Of a stretch of 58,070 nt of DNA, positions 29,792 through 39,938 are shown one piece after another; positions within the stretch are counted from its first letter, which is position 1, and the number at the start of each line of letters is the position of its first letter. A program made the translations under genes and the position numbers. This stretch comes from Hyphomicrobiales bacterium (GTDB lineage Bacteria; Pseudomonadota; Alphaproteobacteria; Rhizobiales; Methyloligellaceae), in assembly GCA_021775595.1 (NCBI GenBank), contig JAJFHN010000099.1, forward strand, positions 1-58,070. Direction: 5' to 3'. The notes below the pieces were generated by a model, which saw nothing but the letters and a program-made list of their open reading frames with translations, did not search any database and was not told where the DNA came from.

Positions 29792-30523
29792 ATGCAACTG
29801 CCGCGACATCGCCTTTATGTTGAAACGCGTCTCGAACCTGGGGCGGCTCATGTCTGTGACAGCGCTCAGGCGAATTATCTCATCAACGTATTGCGTTTGA
29901 GCGCGGGAGACGAAATTCTCGTTTTTGACGGACGCAGTGGCGAGTGGCTGGCGGCAATCGCGGAAACGGGACGCGGGCGTTGCACATTGGCGGTCGGCAC
30001 GCCCACGCGTCAGCAAGTCGAGGGCCCGGACATTCATTATCTGTTTGCGCCGCTCAAACGCGCTAGGCTCGATTACATGGTGCAAAAGGCGGTAGAATTG
30101 GGCGTGGCGCGGCTCGTTCCAGTTAGAACGCGACGCACGCAAGTCGCCCGCCTGAACCAGAATCGAATGCGCGCCAACGTCATTGAGGCTGCCGAACAAT
30201 GCGGTGTTCTGCGGCTGCCGGAGATAGACGATCTGCGCGATCTTGCTGCCCTGCTGGCCGATTGGCGGCCTGAACGCCGTTTGGTTTATTGCGATGAACA
30301 GATGGGCGCCGGAGATCCAATGCTGACTTTGGGCGCGATCGATCCCGGACCGTTGGCGCTTTTGGTGGGTCCGGAAGGCGGGTTCGACGACCAGGAGCGC
30401 GAGATGCTGCGCGCCAAGTCATTCGTCACCGCCATTTCTCTCGGGCCGCGGGTGATGCGGGCCGACACGGCTGGCGTGGCGGCGTTGGCTCTGATCAACG
30501 CGGCACATGGCGATTGGCGTTGA
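29792..30523 (+). CDS. rsmE: 16S rRNA (uracil-1498-N3)-methyltransferase
   Basis: RsmE methylates U1498 of 16S rRNA. The 243-residue protein has an N-terminal PUA-like region (LPRHRLYVETRL, residues 3-14) and a SPOUT methyltransferase domain with the knot motifs LVGPEGGF near residue 192 and SLGPRVMRADTA near residue 218. I choose ATG 29792, the start of family similarity; the frame is open to 29768. Divergent from ubiA across 114 bases, which include GAGAA-A-TTCTC at about 29758-29768, a possible but unsupported operator. Confidence 0.94.
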   Translation: MQLPRHRLYVETRLEPGAAHVCDSAQANYLINVLRLSAGDEILVFDGRSGEWLAAIAETGRGRCTLAVGTPTRQQVEGPDIHYLFAPLKRARLDYMVQKAVELGVARLVPVRTRRTQVARLNQNRMRANVIEAAEQCGVLRLPEIDDLRDLAALLADWRPERRLVYCDEQMGAGDPMLTLGAIDPGPLALLVGPEGGFDDQEREMLRAKSFVTAISLGPRVMRADTAGVAALALINAAHGDWR

Positions 30524-30630
30524 TACCGGCTGATATTGCGCGCATGGATCGGGCGGGCGATAAGGGCAAACGTTGAATCGTGCCGGGCGCAGTCGGCGCG
30601 TCCAATCGCCGTTTGAGGGAAGTCCAGCTC

Positions 30631-32013
30631 ATGTCAACGCGTGTGGAGAGCTCGCAGACCGCTCCCGTCGAGACGCGCGACGAGCTCATTGCTTATGTCG
30701 CCGCCGGCTGCAAGGCGCGCTCGGACTGGCGGATTGGCACCGAGCACGAAAAATTCAGCTTTCGAACCAGCGACAATACGCCCCTGCCATACGAAGGCGA
30801 GGCGGGCGTCCGCGCACTTCTTGAAGAGATGGCTGAGCGCTTTGGCTGGCTGCCTGTCTTGGAGAACGGAAACATCATTGCGCTCGGCCACGCGGATGGT
30901 CCGTTGGGGGGCTCTATTTCACTTGAGCCTGGCGGACAGTTCGAGCTCTCAGGCGCGCCGCTCGAAAACGTGCATGAGACTTGTGAGGAAGTGAACCTTC
31001 ATTTGGCGCAGGCGCGTGAGGTCGGCGAAGCCCTCGGCATCGCGTTTATGGGATTGGGTTTTTCTCCCAAATGGACGCTGGCCGAAACGCCGCAAATGCC
31101 GAAAAAGCGATACAGGATCATGAGCGGCTATATGCCGGACGTCGGCGCGGGCGGTTTGGATATGATGTACCGGACGTGCACGATCCAGGTGAATTTGGAT
31201 TTCGGCGACGAGGCCGACATGGTCAAGAAATTCCGCGTCGCTCTGGCGCTGCAGCCGATTGCCACCGCGCTGTTTGCCAACTCACCGTTCATCGAAGGCC
31301 GTCTGAACGGCTTCCAATCGTACCGCAGCGAGCTGTGGCGCGACACCGACCGCAACCGCACCGGCATGCTTCCTTTCGTGTTTGAACAGGGCATGAGCTT
31401 TGAGCGCTATGTCGACTACGCCCTCGATGTGCCGATGTATTTCGTTTACCGCAACGACCAATATATCGATGTGGCCGGCGCATCGTTTCGTGACTTTTTG
31501 GCCGGCACGCTGAAGGCTTTGCCAGGCGAGTTGCCGACACTCTCGGATTGGTCGGATCATTTGACGACGTTGTTTCCGGAAGTTCGCATGAAGCAATTTT
31601 TGGAAATGCGCGGCGCTGATGGCGGACCGTGGCGCCGCATTTGCGCTTTGCCGGCTTTCTGGGTGGGTCTTCTATATGACCAAGGCGCGCTTGATGCCGC
31701 TTGGGATCTGGTGAAGGACTGGAGTGCGGAGGAGCGTCAGGCCTTGCGCGACGGCGTTCCAGCTCAAGCCTTGGGGCTGGCGTTTCGCAGCGGAACCGTG
31801 GGCGACATCGCACGCCAGGCGGTGGCCATTGCTCATGGGGGCCTGGAGGCGCGCGGCCGGCGCGATAGCCTCGGTCAATCGGAGAGCCAATTCCTCACGA
31901 CACTCGCCGAAGTCGCCGATTCAGGGCGCACATCCGCCGATCAGCTGATCGAGAATTTCAACGGCAAATGGAACGGCGACGTCGAGCCGGTTTTCAGCGA
32001 GTACGCCTATTAG
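30631..32013 (+). CDS. gshA: Glutamate-cysteine ligase (proteobacterial/plant-type)
   Basis: This enzyme makes gamma-glutamylcysteine, the first step to glutathione. The 460-residue protein belongs to the GCS2 class used by alphaproteobacteria and plants rather than the E. coli GshA class. Visible landmarks include RIGTEHEKFSF near residue 35, SLEPGGQFELSG near residue 97, PKKRYRIMSGYMP near residue 155 and LMYRT-like DMMYRTCTIQVNLDF near residue 178. Start is ATG 30631 with AGGGAAG upstream; the open frame begins at 30580. gshB is not in the window. Confidence 0.94.
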   Translation: MSTRVESSQTAPVETRDELIAYVAAGCKARSDWRIGTEHEKFSFRTSDNTPLPYEGEAGVRALLEEMAERFGWLPVLENGNIIALGHADGPLGGSISLEPGGQFELSGAPLENVHETCEEVNLHLAQAREVGEALGIAFMGLGFSPKWTLAETPQMPKKRYRIMSGYMPDVGAGGLDMMYRTCTIQVNLDFGDEADMVKKFRVALALQPIATALFANSPFIEGRLNGFQSYRSELWRDTDRNRTGMLPFVFEQGMSFERYVDYALDVPMYFVYRNDQYIDVAGASFRDFLAGTLKALPGELPTLSDWSDHLTTLFPEVRMKQFLEMRGADGGPWRRICALPAFWVGLLYDQGALDAAWDLVKDWSAEERQALRDGVPAQALGLAFRSGTVGDIARQAVAIAHGGLEARGRRDSLGQSESQFLTTLAEVADSGRTSADQLIENFNGKWNGDVEPVFSEYAY

Positions 32014-32025
32014 GACCGGCGACGT

Positions 32026-32040
32026 GCGCTGGTTCAGCGC
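32026..32040. terminator. Candidate hairpin between gshA and the DUF937 gene
   Basis: GCGCTG and CAGCGC form a perfect 6-bp stem around GTT, positioned between convergent gshA and the DUF937 gene and overlapping the stop of the latter. The T-run is weak (CGCCTTTCG on the plus strand), so efficiency is doubtful. Confidence 0.3.
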
Positions 32041-32738
32041 GCGCCTTTCGTCATCATGTCAAAAATGTCGTCCATCGCCGATCCGTCGCCATCGGCATCG
32101 AGCATGGAACCGAATATGTCGATGGCGCTCGGCGGAGCCTTGCCTTGGGGCGCGCTGCCGGCGTCTGCCTGCCGTTGGCTGCCGGCCGGGCCTTCCGTTG
32201 GTGGGCCGCCCTTGATGATGTCGGCAAGGTCGCCAAAGGGATTGTCGCCCTGAGGCGACTGACGTTGTCCGCTTGAGGGGCGTCCGCCGCCGAGAATCTC
32301 GCCGAGGATATCGTTGAGTGGATTGCGCCCGCTTTTGGTCAGCGCGCCCATAATGATGGAAGCGATGATGGGAAGCATCTGCTTTAGGATTTCCTGTCCG
32401 ATACCCGTCTGGGCCGAAGCACGCTGCACGGCGGCGCGGCTGACATCCTTCGAACCCAATACGTGACCCAGTATGGCGTTGCCTTCTTGCATCGTGGCGG
32501 CGTCGCCGAGCATGTTGGGATCATCGACGTAACGCTCGTGATTGGGCCGGTTGAGCGCTTGGAGGAACGCGGCAAGGCCATCGGGGCTTGCAGTGTTGCG
32601 CTTGATACCGCTGGAGAGCGCCGGCAGCAGGGCGCGGACCGCTTGCTCTGCTTGTTGTTGATCCAAGCCGAATTGTTGACCCAGATTGCCCATGGCCGAG
32701 CCGCCCTGGGCAGCCATTATCATTTCTAACATCGTCAT
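32034..32738 (-). CDS. DUF937 family protein
   Basis: A 234-residue DUF937 protein. The N-terminal half (residues about 1-130) has a helical bundle with LGQQFGLDQQQAEQAVRALL and ALSSGIKRN typical of the family (YidB-like). The middle and C-terminal part is Gly/Pro/Gln-rich and low-complexity (about 150-205), then ends with an acidic, helix-forming segment MLDADGDGSAMDDIFDMM that resembles a calcium-loop-like DxDxDG stretch. Its role is unknown. ATG 32738 is chosen because GAGGAGCG precedes it; the frame opens at 32771. Divergent from dodecin. Confidence 0.82.
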   Translation of the reverse strand: MTMLEMIMAAQGGSAMGNLGQQFGLDQQQAEQAVRALLPALSSGIKRNTASPDGLAAFLQALNRPNHERYVDDPNMLGDAATMQEGNAILGHVLGSKDVSRAAVQRASAQTGIGQEILKQMLPIIASIIMGALTKSGRNPLNDILGEILGGGRPSSGQRQSPQGDNPFGDLADIIKGGPPTEGPAGSQRQADAGSAPQGKAPPSAIDIFGSMLDADGDGSAMDDIFDMMTKGAR

Positions 32739-32941
32739 CGCGTTCGCTCCTCGACACGCACTGAACCCCACACCGAGATAATGGGCGCGTGAGAATGGCG
32801 TTGCAAGGTGCAGTTGGAGCCAGGCGCGGATCGAAACCGATTTGCTGGCGCCGCCCTATACCTGCCGCAGTCGATGCGTCTAGTATGAACCGTCGCCTGA
32901 AAAATAGCGGGCTAAGTACCGGTCGTGTAAAGGAGAATTGA

Positions 32942-33145
32942 ATGTCAGTGCATAAAGTTATCGAGATCATGGCGGAGTCGGACAAGAGTTGGAAAGAAGC
33001 CGCCCAGAACGCCGTCAAGGAAGCAGCCAAGACCGTCAAGAACATCAAGTCCGTTTGGATCAAAGATCAAAGCGCGACGGTGAAGAATGGCGAAATCGAC
33101 AGCTACCGCGTCCATTGCCGTATCACTTTTGAAATTAGCGACTAG
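32942..33145 (+). CDS. Dodecin flavin-binding protein
   Basis: A 67-residue dodecin, a dodecameric flavin-storage protein. Family pattern: VHKVIEIMAESDKSWKEAAQ, then VKEAAKTVKNIKSVWIKDQSA and a C-terminal RVHCRITFEISD strand. The conserved Trp of bacterial dodecins that stacks on flavin may correspond to Trp39 in KSVWIKD. The ribosome binding site is excellent, AAGGAG six bases from the ATG, suggesting high expression. Shares a 203-base divergent region with the DUF937 gene; I see no clear promoter there. Confidence 0.93.
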   Translation: MSVHKVIEIMAESDKSWKEAAQNAVKEAAKTVKNIKSVWIKDQSATVKNGEIDSYRVHCRITFEISD

Positions 33146-33157
33146 TCCACTCGCGGC

Positions 33158-34582
33158 TCAATCGCCGGGAGTGGAAAACGGCCATAGCGGCCATCGGCGC
33201 TGCAGCGGAACTGCGGTGGCGTCGGGGCCCGCATGGGCATGGGCGAGGGTGGCGATCAGCTGATAGCAGGCCGCCACCGCCAGCCCTCCCACCACCACAC
33301 TTCCCAGCATGTAGCCGGTGAGCGCGCCCGTCGCGCCATACCACTGTCCGCCGAAATAGACGAAGGGTATGGTGCCGAGCGTTGCACGCGCCCATGCAAA
33401 CGCGGTCGAGTAATGCGGCCGGCCAAGATTGTTGAAGGCGGCGCTGGCAACAAACAGTGCGCCGAAAAATAAGAAGGTCGGGCTCAACCAGGTGCAAAAC
33501 AGGCCGACCAATTCGGCGGCCGGTCCGCTTAGCCCAAAAAATGCCGAGATGTATTCGTGGCCCAGCGCCAAGATCGCCCAAGCGACCGCGACGTAGATGA
33601 AGGCAAACAGCAGAGAATCCGACAAGCTCTGGCGCAGCCTGCCGTATTGGTGGGCGCCGAGATTTTGGCCGAGGATCGGGCCGACCGCGCCTGAGAGCGC
33701 GAACACCACGCCGAAGGCAACCGGAATGATCCGCCCCACCACGGCCCAACCAGCGACAGGGCCGTCACCGAATTGGGCGATCACCGATGTCACGTAGGCA
33801 TTGCCCACCGGCGTCGCGACGTTTGTCAAAACAGCCGGTGCCGCGATTGCCGAAATTGCGGGTGTGTCGAGCCAGAGCAGCGAATAGACGGGCTTGTCGA
33901 TCATCTTGTGCACGCGAATGACGCCGTAGAGTCCGACGCACATGACGGCCAGGCGCGCGCAGACAGAGGCAATTGCCGCACCGTCCAGCCCAAGCCCCGC
34001 GCCGAATATAAGAATTGGGTCGAGCACGGCGTTCACTAAGCCGCCGGATAGCGTCACATACATGGCTCGCTTGGGATCGCCGAGCGCGCGCAGTATGGCG
34101 CCGCCACATATGCCAAGCGTGAGTGCGGGCATGGTGGGTACGATGATGCGCAGATAATTGGTCGCCAGCGCGTGCGCGCGCCCTTCCGCGCCCAGCAGCG
34201 ACAATATGGCCGGAACAAAAAGCCAGAGCAGCGTGGCAAGAATGGCGGCGATCACCGCCGAATAAATCAATGAGTTGGTGCATAGGCGTTTGGCGCCGGC
34301 GCGGTCATCGGCTCCGATTGCGCGGGCCACCAGCGCCGAAGCCGCAATCGCCAATCCGATGCCGATCGAGACATTGAAGAACAGAATCGAGCCGGCATAG
34401 CCGATGGCCGCAGCTACTTCGATTTCGCCCAGCAGCGAAATGAAATACATGTCGGCAAAGTCGACCAGGAACAGCGCGACCAGACCGACAGAACTCGTCA
34501 CCGTCATCACAACGACGTGGCGCATGGTCGAGCCGGTGACAAAGCGCGCGCTGGTGGTGCTGGTGGATTGGGCTTCGGTCAT
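33158..34582 (-). CDS. MATE-family multidrug/sodium exporter
   Basis: A 474-residue integral membrane protein with about 12 helices arranged as two homologous halves, typical of MATE (NorM/DinF-like) cation-coupled exporters. Family features include VALFLVDFADMYFISLLGE near residue 34 and GNAYVTSVIAQFG in the second half. It probably exports cationic drugs or metabolites by antiport; the substrate cannot be told. Converges on dodecin with 12 bases between stops. Start ATG 34582. Confidence 0.9.
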   Translation of the reverse strand: MTEAQSTSTTSARFVTGSTMRHVVVMTVTSSVGLVALFLVDFADMYFISLLGEIEVAAAIGYAGSILFFNVSIGIGLAIAASALVARAIGADDRAGAKRLCTNSLIYSAVIAAILATLLWLFVPAILSLLGAEGRAHALATNYLRIIVPTMPALTLGICGGAILRALGDPKRAMYVTLSGGLVNAVLDPILIFGAGLGLDGAAIASVCARLAVMCVGLYGVIRVHKMIDKPVYSLLWLDTPAISAIAAPAVLTNVATPVGNAYVTSVIAQFGDGPVAGWAVVGRIIPVAFGVVFALSGAVGPILGQNLGAHQYGRLRQSLSDSLLFAFIYVAVAWAILALGHEYISAFFGLSGPAAELVGLFCTWLSPTFLFFGALFVASAAFNNLGRPHYSTAFAWARATLGTIPFVYFGGQWYGATGALTGYMLGSVVVGGLAVAACYQLIATLAHAHAGPDATAVPLQRRWPLWPFSTPGD

Positions 34583-34667
34583 CGGACGGGTGCTGGGGAC
34601 AGGTGCACGAGCTTGTGTGCAAGCGCGCAGAAATAGGCGCTAATCGCCGCTGACGCAATCGCCGCCG

Positions 34668-35219
34668 TTAATTCAGAGCGTCGATGGCGGGCGAGAGGCC
34701 TTTAAGCGATATCGGGATACCGATGCCAGCTTCGGGCGTGTCGAAAATAATGAAGACGGCGGTCTTGCCGCTCCGCAGAGTTTTTAACAATTCAGCTGGC
34801 ACTTGGGCGCGCGCCAGGCAGCCGCTGGCGAAGCAGCGCAAGTACGGCACGTTGCCGACATCCTTACCGTCGACCTTGAGCCCAAGGCGGCGCGGCAGGA
34901 TGACACCGAGAGGCGCCTGGATTTGCAGCGTGCCCTCATCGCCCTTGGTTGGCTTTAGATACGTCACCGTAAGCCCGACATTGGGACGGTCTTCGGACGT
35001 GACCTTCTGCTCGACCCAGCAAATGCTCTCCTTGGAGCCTGGCGGTTTGCCGCATTTGACCAGCCAGTCGCCGTGGGTGCTTTTGAGGCTTTCTTCTTGT
35101 GCATCGGCTGTGCTCGGCGAGACCAGCGCAAAGAGGCAGACCAGCGCCGCTATCAGCAAGGGCCTGAAGCTGGCTTGGCGATCTGGCTGTTTGGTGGAAT
35201 TGGAGATCTGGTTTTTCAT
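34668..35219 (-). CDS. Invasion-associated locus B (IalB)-like secreted protein
   Basis: The 183-residue protein has a signal peptide at residues about 16-40 ending with Ala-Asp-Ala, then the IalB domain: THGDWLVKCGKPPGSKES, the WVEQKV strand, GVILPRRLGLKVDGKDV and RCFASGCLARAQV with a probable disulfide pair. In Bartonella the homologue is needed for erythrocyte invasion, but the family is widespread in free-living Rhizobiales, where its role is unknown. ATG 35219 is chosen with CAGGA upstream; residues before it do not fit. Upstream lies the cox promoter region. Confidence 0.85.
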   Translation of the reverse strand: MKNQISNSTKQPDRQASFRPLLIAALVCLFALVSPSTADAQEESLKSTHGDWLVKCGKPPGSKESICWVEQKVTSEDRPNVGLTVTYLKPTKGDEGTLQIQAPLGVILPRRLGLKVDGKDVGNVPYLRCFASGCLARAQVPAELLKTLRSGKTAVFIIFDTPEAGIGIPISLKGLSPAIDALN

Positions 35220-35616
35220 GCGTCCTGCTGGAATCGGTTCGGGTCGGCGTTGGGCGCCGCTGCGCCAGATTGCGGACGCGTATGCGGCGGCATGTCCATG
35301 CTCGACCACGCCCGGCCTGTCGCGCAGGATTCGGGCCAAATTAGGACATCGGCGCCGCCCGCGGCTGCTGGTTATGGCGTCATTGATCGGCATCATGGAT
35401 CATCGCGCGTAAATTGCTGGAAATGCCAGGGTTACGGTCCTTGTTGCACATGCGAAAAACGTGATAACTGTGATTCACATTGGTCCATGTGAGTTGAAAC
35501 GAGGACGGCAGCGTCTTCGCGGGGCATTCGAAGGGTACGCAGGGGGCGGTCCCGGACAAGCTCGGTCGGCGGGTTTGCCCGTCGGGGCAGACCGCAGAAT
35601 TGAGGAGGCCAGCAGG
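35220..35616 (+). promoter_or_regulatory. Intergenic region upstream of coxB with candidate promoter and palindrome
   Basis: This 397-base gap separates the IalB-like gene from coxB and holds no gene I can support. A weak promoter match is TTGTTG (35441-35446), 16 bases, GATAAC (35463-35468). Just downstream, TCACAT (35475-35480) and ATGTGA (35487-35492) form a perfect 6-bp inverted repeat around 6 bases, placed to overlap the start of transcription. A protein binding there could control the cox operon. The leader to coxB would be about 140 bases. Confidence 0.35.
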
Positions 35617-36498
35617 ATGCGGCTTGGCGATCGATGGGGGAGCGGAGGCACTGCGCTGCCGCCGTCTTTGAACGTGCGCATGACGTTGACGGCGCTGTTG
35701 GCAGTTCTGATGCTTGCCGGACTCGGGCAACCGGTTCTGGCAGAGCAGCCCGAACCCTGGCAGATGGGTATGCAACCCGCCGCCACGCCGCTTGCCGAAC
35801 AGCTTCAGTGGTTCCACACATTCCTGCTCTACATCATCACCGGCATCGTCATTTTTGTATTCGTCTTGATCGGCTACGTGCTGCTGCGCTTCAACGAACG
35901 GGCCAATCCCAAGCCATCGCGCACGACCCACAACACGTTTCTGGAAATTGCCTGGACCGTGGTCCCCATCCTGATTCTGCTGGTGATCGCGATCCCGTCG
36001 TTCCGGCTGCTTTATGCTCAATACGCCTTTCCGAAGCCTGACCTAACGATCAAAGCAATTGGTTCGCAGTGGTACTGGACATACGAGTATCCAGATCACG
36101 ACGATCTGACCTTCGATGCGGTTATGGTCGAGGACAATCAGCTCAAGCCGGGCCAGCCCAGATTGCTGGCCACCGATAATGACGTGGTGGTACCGGTTAA
36201 CAAGAACGTTCATGTTTTGGTGACGGCGAGCGACGTCATTCACAGTTGGGCTGTACCGGCGTTTGGCCTGAAATCGGATGCGGTGCCGGGACGGGTGCAG
36301 CGCACCTGGTTCCGTGCAGAACGCACCGGAACGTTTTATGGCCAGTGTTCTGAATTGTGCGGGCGCCGCCACGCCTTCATGCCGATTGCGGTTCGGGTGG
36401 TGAGCCAGGCGGAATTTGAGCAATGGCTTGCACAGGCAAAAGAGACATTCGCTTCTGGCTCCAGCCGCGCTTCGGAAGTCGCGCGGCTCGAGCGCTGA
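35617..36498 (+). CDS. coxB: Cytochrome c oxidase subunit II
   Basis: Subunit II carries the CuA centre that receives electrons from cytochrome c. From ATG 35617 it has 293 residues, with GAGGAGG upstream, a signal peptide ending near Val-Leu-Ala, two membrane helices, then a periplasmic cupredoxin domain. The aromatic electron-entry motif is QWYWTYEYP, the first CuA His is in HSWAVP, and CSELCGRRHAFM gives both Cys, the second His and Met. No C-terminal cytochrome c domain. The frame is open from 35461, but the upstream part lacks family similarity. First gene of the cox operon. Confidence 0.96.
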   Translation: MRLGDRWGSGGTALPPSLNVRMTLTALLAVLMLAGLGQPVLAEQPEPWQMGMQPAATPLAEQLQWFHTFLLYIITGIVIFVFVLIGYVLLRFNERANPKPSRTTHNTFLEIAWTVVPILILLVIAIPSFRLLYAQYAFPKPDLTIKAIGSQWYWTYEYPDHDDLTFDAVMVEDNQLKPGQPRLLATDNDVVVPVNKNVHVLVTASDVIHSWAVPAFGLKSDAVPGRVQRTWFRAERTGTFYGQCSELCGRRHAFMPIAVRVVSQAEFEQWLAQAKETFASGSSRASEVARLER

Positions 36499-36512
36499 CA
36501 CAACGGGTCTGA

Positions 36513-38147
<1,635 letters not shown>

Positions 38148-38181
38148 TGGGTGAAGTGTTCATGACAGATTGGGGAACGCG

Positions 38182-39123
38182 ATGAGCGAAGCGAGCCGAC
38201 CCATAGGAGCCGAAGAACTGGATGCGTCCGGTAGCGGCGATGTTGGAGACTATATCGCGCTGATGAAGCCGCGCGTGATGGCGCTTGCCGTCTTCACCGC
38301 GCTTGTCGGTTTGATGATTGCGCCGGGCACCATGCATCCGGTGATCGCCTTTGCTGCGCTGCTCTGCATTGCGATCGGGGCGGGCGCCTCGGGTGCACTT
38401 AATATGTGGTACGACGCCGATATCGATGGCCTGATGGCGCGCACCTCCGCGCGCCCAATACCCCGCGGTCGAATCTCGCCGGGCGAAGCTTTCACGTTTG
38501 GCATGGTGCTGGCCTGTTTCTCAGTGCTGTGTCTTGGCATTCTGGTCAACTGGTTGGCGGCGCTGACATTGGGATGCGCCATCGCCTTTTACATCGTCAT
38601 CTACACAATGTGGCTGAAACGCCGGACGCCTCAGAATATTGTGATAGGCGGTGCGGCGGGCGCCTTTCCGCCGGTCGTCGGTTGGGCCGCAGCCACGGGC
38701 GCGATATCGGTTGAGGCGCTGGCGCTGTTTCTGATCATCTTTCTCTGGACGCCGCCGCATTTCTGGGCTTTGGCGTTGGTCCGCAGGCGCGATTACGAGC
38801 GCGCGGGCATTCCCATGTTGCCAGTCGTCGCGGGCGAAGATGAGACGCGGCGGCAGATATTGCTTTATTCGTTGGCGCTTGTGCCGGTCTCATTTGCACC
38901 GGTTCTGCTCGGCCTTGGCGGTGGCCTGAGCGGTCTCTTGATACTGGGGCTCAACGTGCTGTTCTTGTCGGCTGCCTACCGCGTCTACACAATCCGTAAG
39001 GGACGCGGTGCGGAACACGCAGCCCGCCAGCTCTTTGGTTTCTCGATTCTGTATCTCTTCCTGCTGTTTGCAGTTTTAATGGTCGAGCAAAGTCTGGGTG
39101 CGGGCGTGCCCTGGTTGGCGTGA
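38182..39123 (+). CDS. ctaB: Protoheme IX farnesyltransferase (heme O synthase)
   Basis: CtaB converts heme b to heme o, the precursor of heme a for subunit I. The protein has 313 residues and about nine membrane helices. The prenyl-diphosphate motif is [12 protein letters not shown] near residue 74, followed by TSARPIPRG; a second Asp motif lies in [13 protein letters not shown] take ATG 38182, with GGGGA 5 bases upstream, in place of TTG 38170. It follows coxA and precedes the small CoxF-like gene. Confidence 0.95.
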   Translation: MSEASRPIGAEELDASGSGDVGDYIALMKPRVMALAVFTALVGLMIAPGTMHPVIAFAALLCIAIGAGASGALNMWYDADIDGLMARTSARPIPRGRISPGEAFTFGMVLACFSVLCLGILVNWLAALTLGCAIAFYIVIYTMWLKRRTPQNIVIGGAAGAFPPVVGWAAATGAISVEALALFLIIFLWTPPHFWALALVRRRDYERAGIPMLPVVAGEDETRRQILLYSLALVPVSFAPVLLGLGGGLSGLLILGLNVLFLSAAYRVYTIRKGRGAEHAARQLFGFSILYLFLLFAVLMVEQSLGAGVPWLA

Positions 39124-39124
39124 G

Positions 39125-39262
39125 ATGACGGGCGAACAAGCCAAGCGGGCTCAGCGGCAACGGTCGATCGCGATCGCCTGGGCGCTTGCGGCGCTCGCGT
39201 TGTTGTTTTTCGTCGTCACCATCGTGCATCTCGGCGGCAATGTGGCGAGCCGTCCTCTCTAG
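39125..39262 (+). CDS. CoxF-like small membrane protein of the cox operon
   Basis: A 45-residue protein starting one base after the ctaB stop codon (TGAG-ATG) and ending 24 bases before ctaG. It has a basic N-terminal stretch (KRAQRQRS), one hydrophobic helix at about residues 14-37, and the short end GGNVASRPL. This length, helix position and RPL ending match the tiny CoxF-type proteins in the same place of Rhizobiales cox operons. Role unproven, presumably oxidase assembly. Confidence 0.8.
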   Translation: MTGEQAKRAQRQRSIAIAWALAALALLFFVVTIVHLGGNVASRPL

Positions 39263-39286
39263 GGGGCAGCGTGCTGGAGCGAACAC

Positions 39287-39886
39287 ATGCAAGACGGCAC
39301 TTCAGGCCAGAGAAGCACCAGGCGCAGTCGCCTGACGGCGCTGTCGCTTGCCGGTTTCGCCGTGTTCATGCTTGGCATGTCTTTCGCCGCCGTGCCGCTT
39401 TATCGGATGTTCTGTCAGGTGACGGGATATGGCGGCACCACCCAGCGTGCCGAGGCGCCCGAAGGCCCGGTTCTGGCGCGGAGCGTGACGCTGCGGCTCG
39501 ATGCAAATGTGGCCGCTGGCCTGCCCTGGGAATTCAAACCTGAGACGCGGTCGCTGGTTCTGCGGTTGGGCGAGACCGCCTTGGTGCGCTACCGGGCAAA
39601 AAATGCGAGCGACGGGCGCACGAGGGGGAGCGCAACCTTCAACGTGACGCCCGAGGCGGCGGGTCGCTATTTCAGCAAGATCGAATGCTTTTGCTTCAAC
39701 GAGCAAGTTTTGGAAGCTGGCGGCGAGGCGGCGTTGCCCGTTAGGTTCTTTGTCGACGCGGCGATGGCAACCGATCCCGAGCTCGCGCATGTGCGCGTAA
39801 TTACGCTCTCCTACACGTTCTTCCCGATGTCGGGACAAGAGGACGTGGTGGAGCGTTCGGACGCCACGCAGCCGACCGGATCGTAG
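39287..39886 (+). CDS. ctaG: Cytochrome c oxidase copper chaperone CtaG (Cox11)
   Basis: CtaG delivers copper to the CuB site of subunit I. The 199-residue protein has one N-terminal membrane helix (residues about 14-36), then VPLYRMFCQVTGYGGT. The periplasmic immunoglobulin-like domain carries the copper site KIECFCFNEQ near residues 130-139 with the two essential Cys of CFCF. Expected as a dimer anchored in the inner membrane. Sits between the CoxF-like gene and coxC in the conserved order. Confidence 0.95.
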   Translation: MQDGTSGQRSTRRSRLTALSLAGFAVFMLGMSFAAVPLYRMFCQVTGYGGTTQRAEAPEGPVLARSVTLRLDANVAAGLPWEFKPETRSLVLRLGETALVRYRAKNASDGRTRGSATFNVTPEAAGRYFSKIECFCFNEQVLEAGGEAALPVRFFVDAAMATDPELAHVRVITLSYTFFPMSGQEDVVERSDATQPTGS

Positions 39887-39938
39887 TTTAGGCAACAGAT
39901 GGCCCCGCGGCGTGGGGCGACCAATGAGGCACAGCAGC

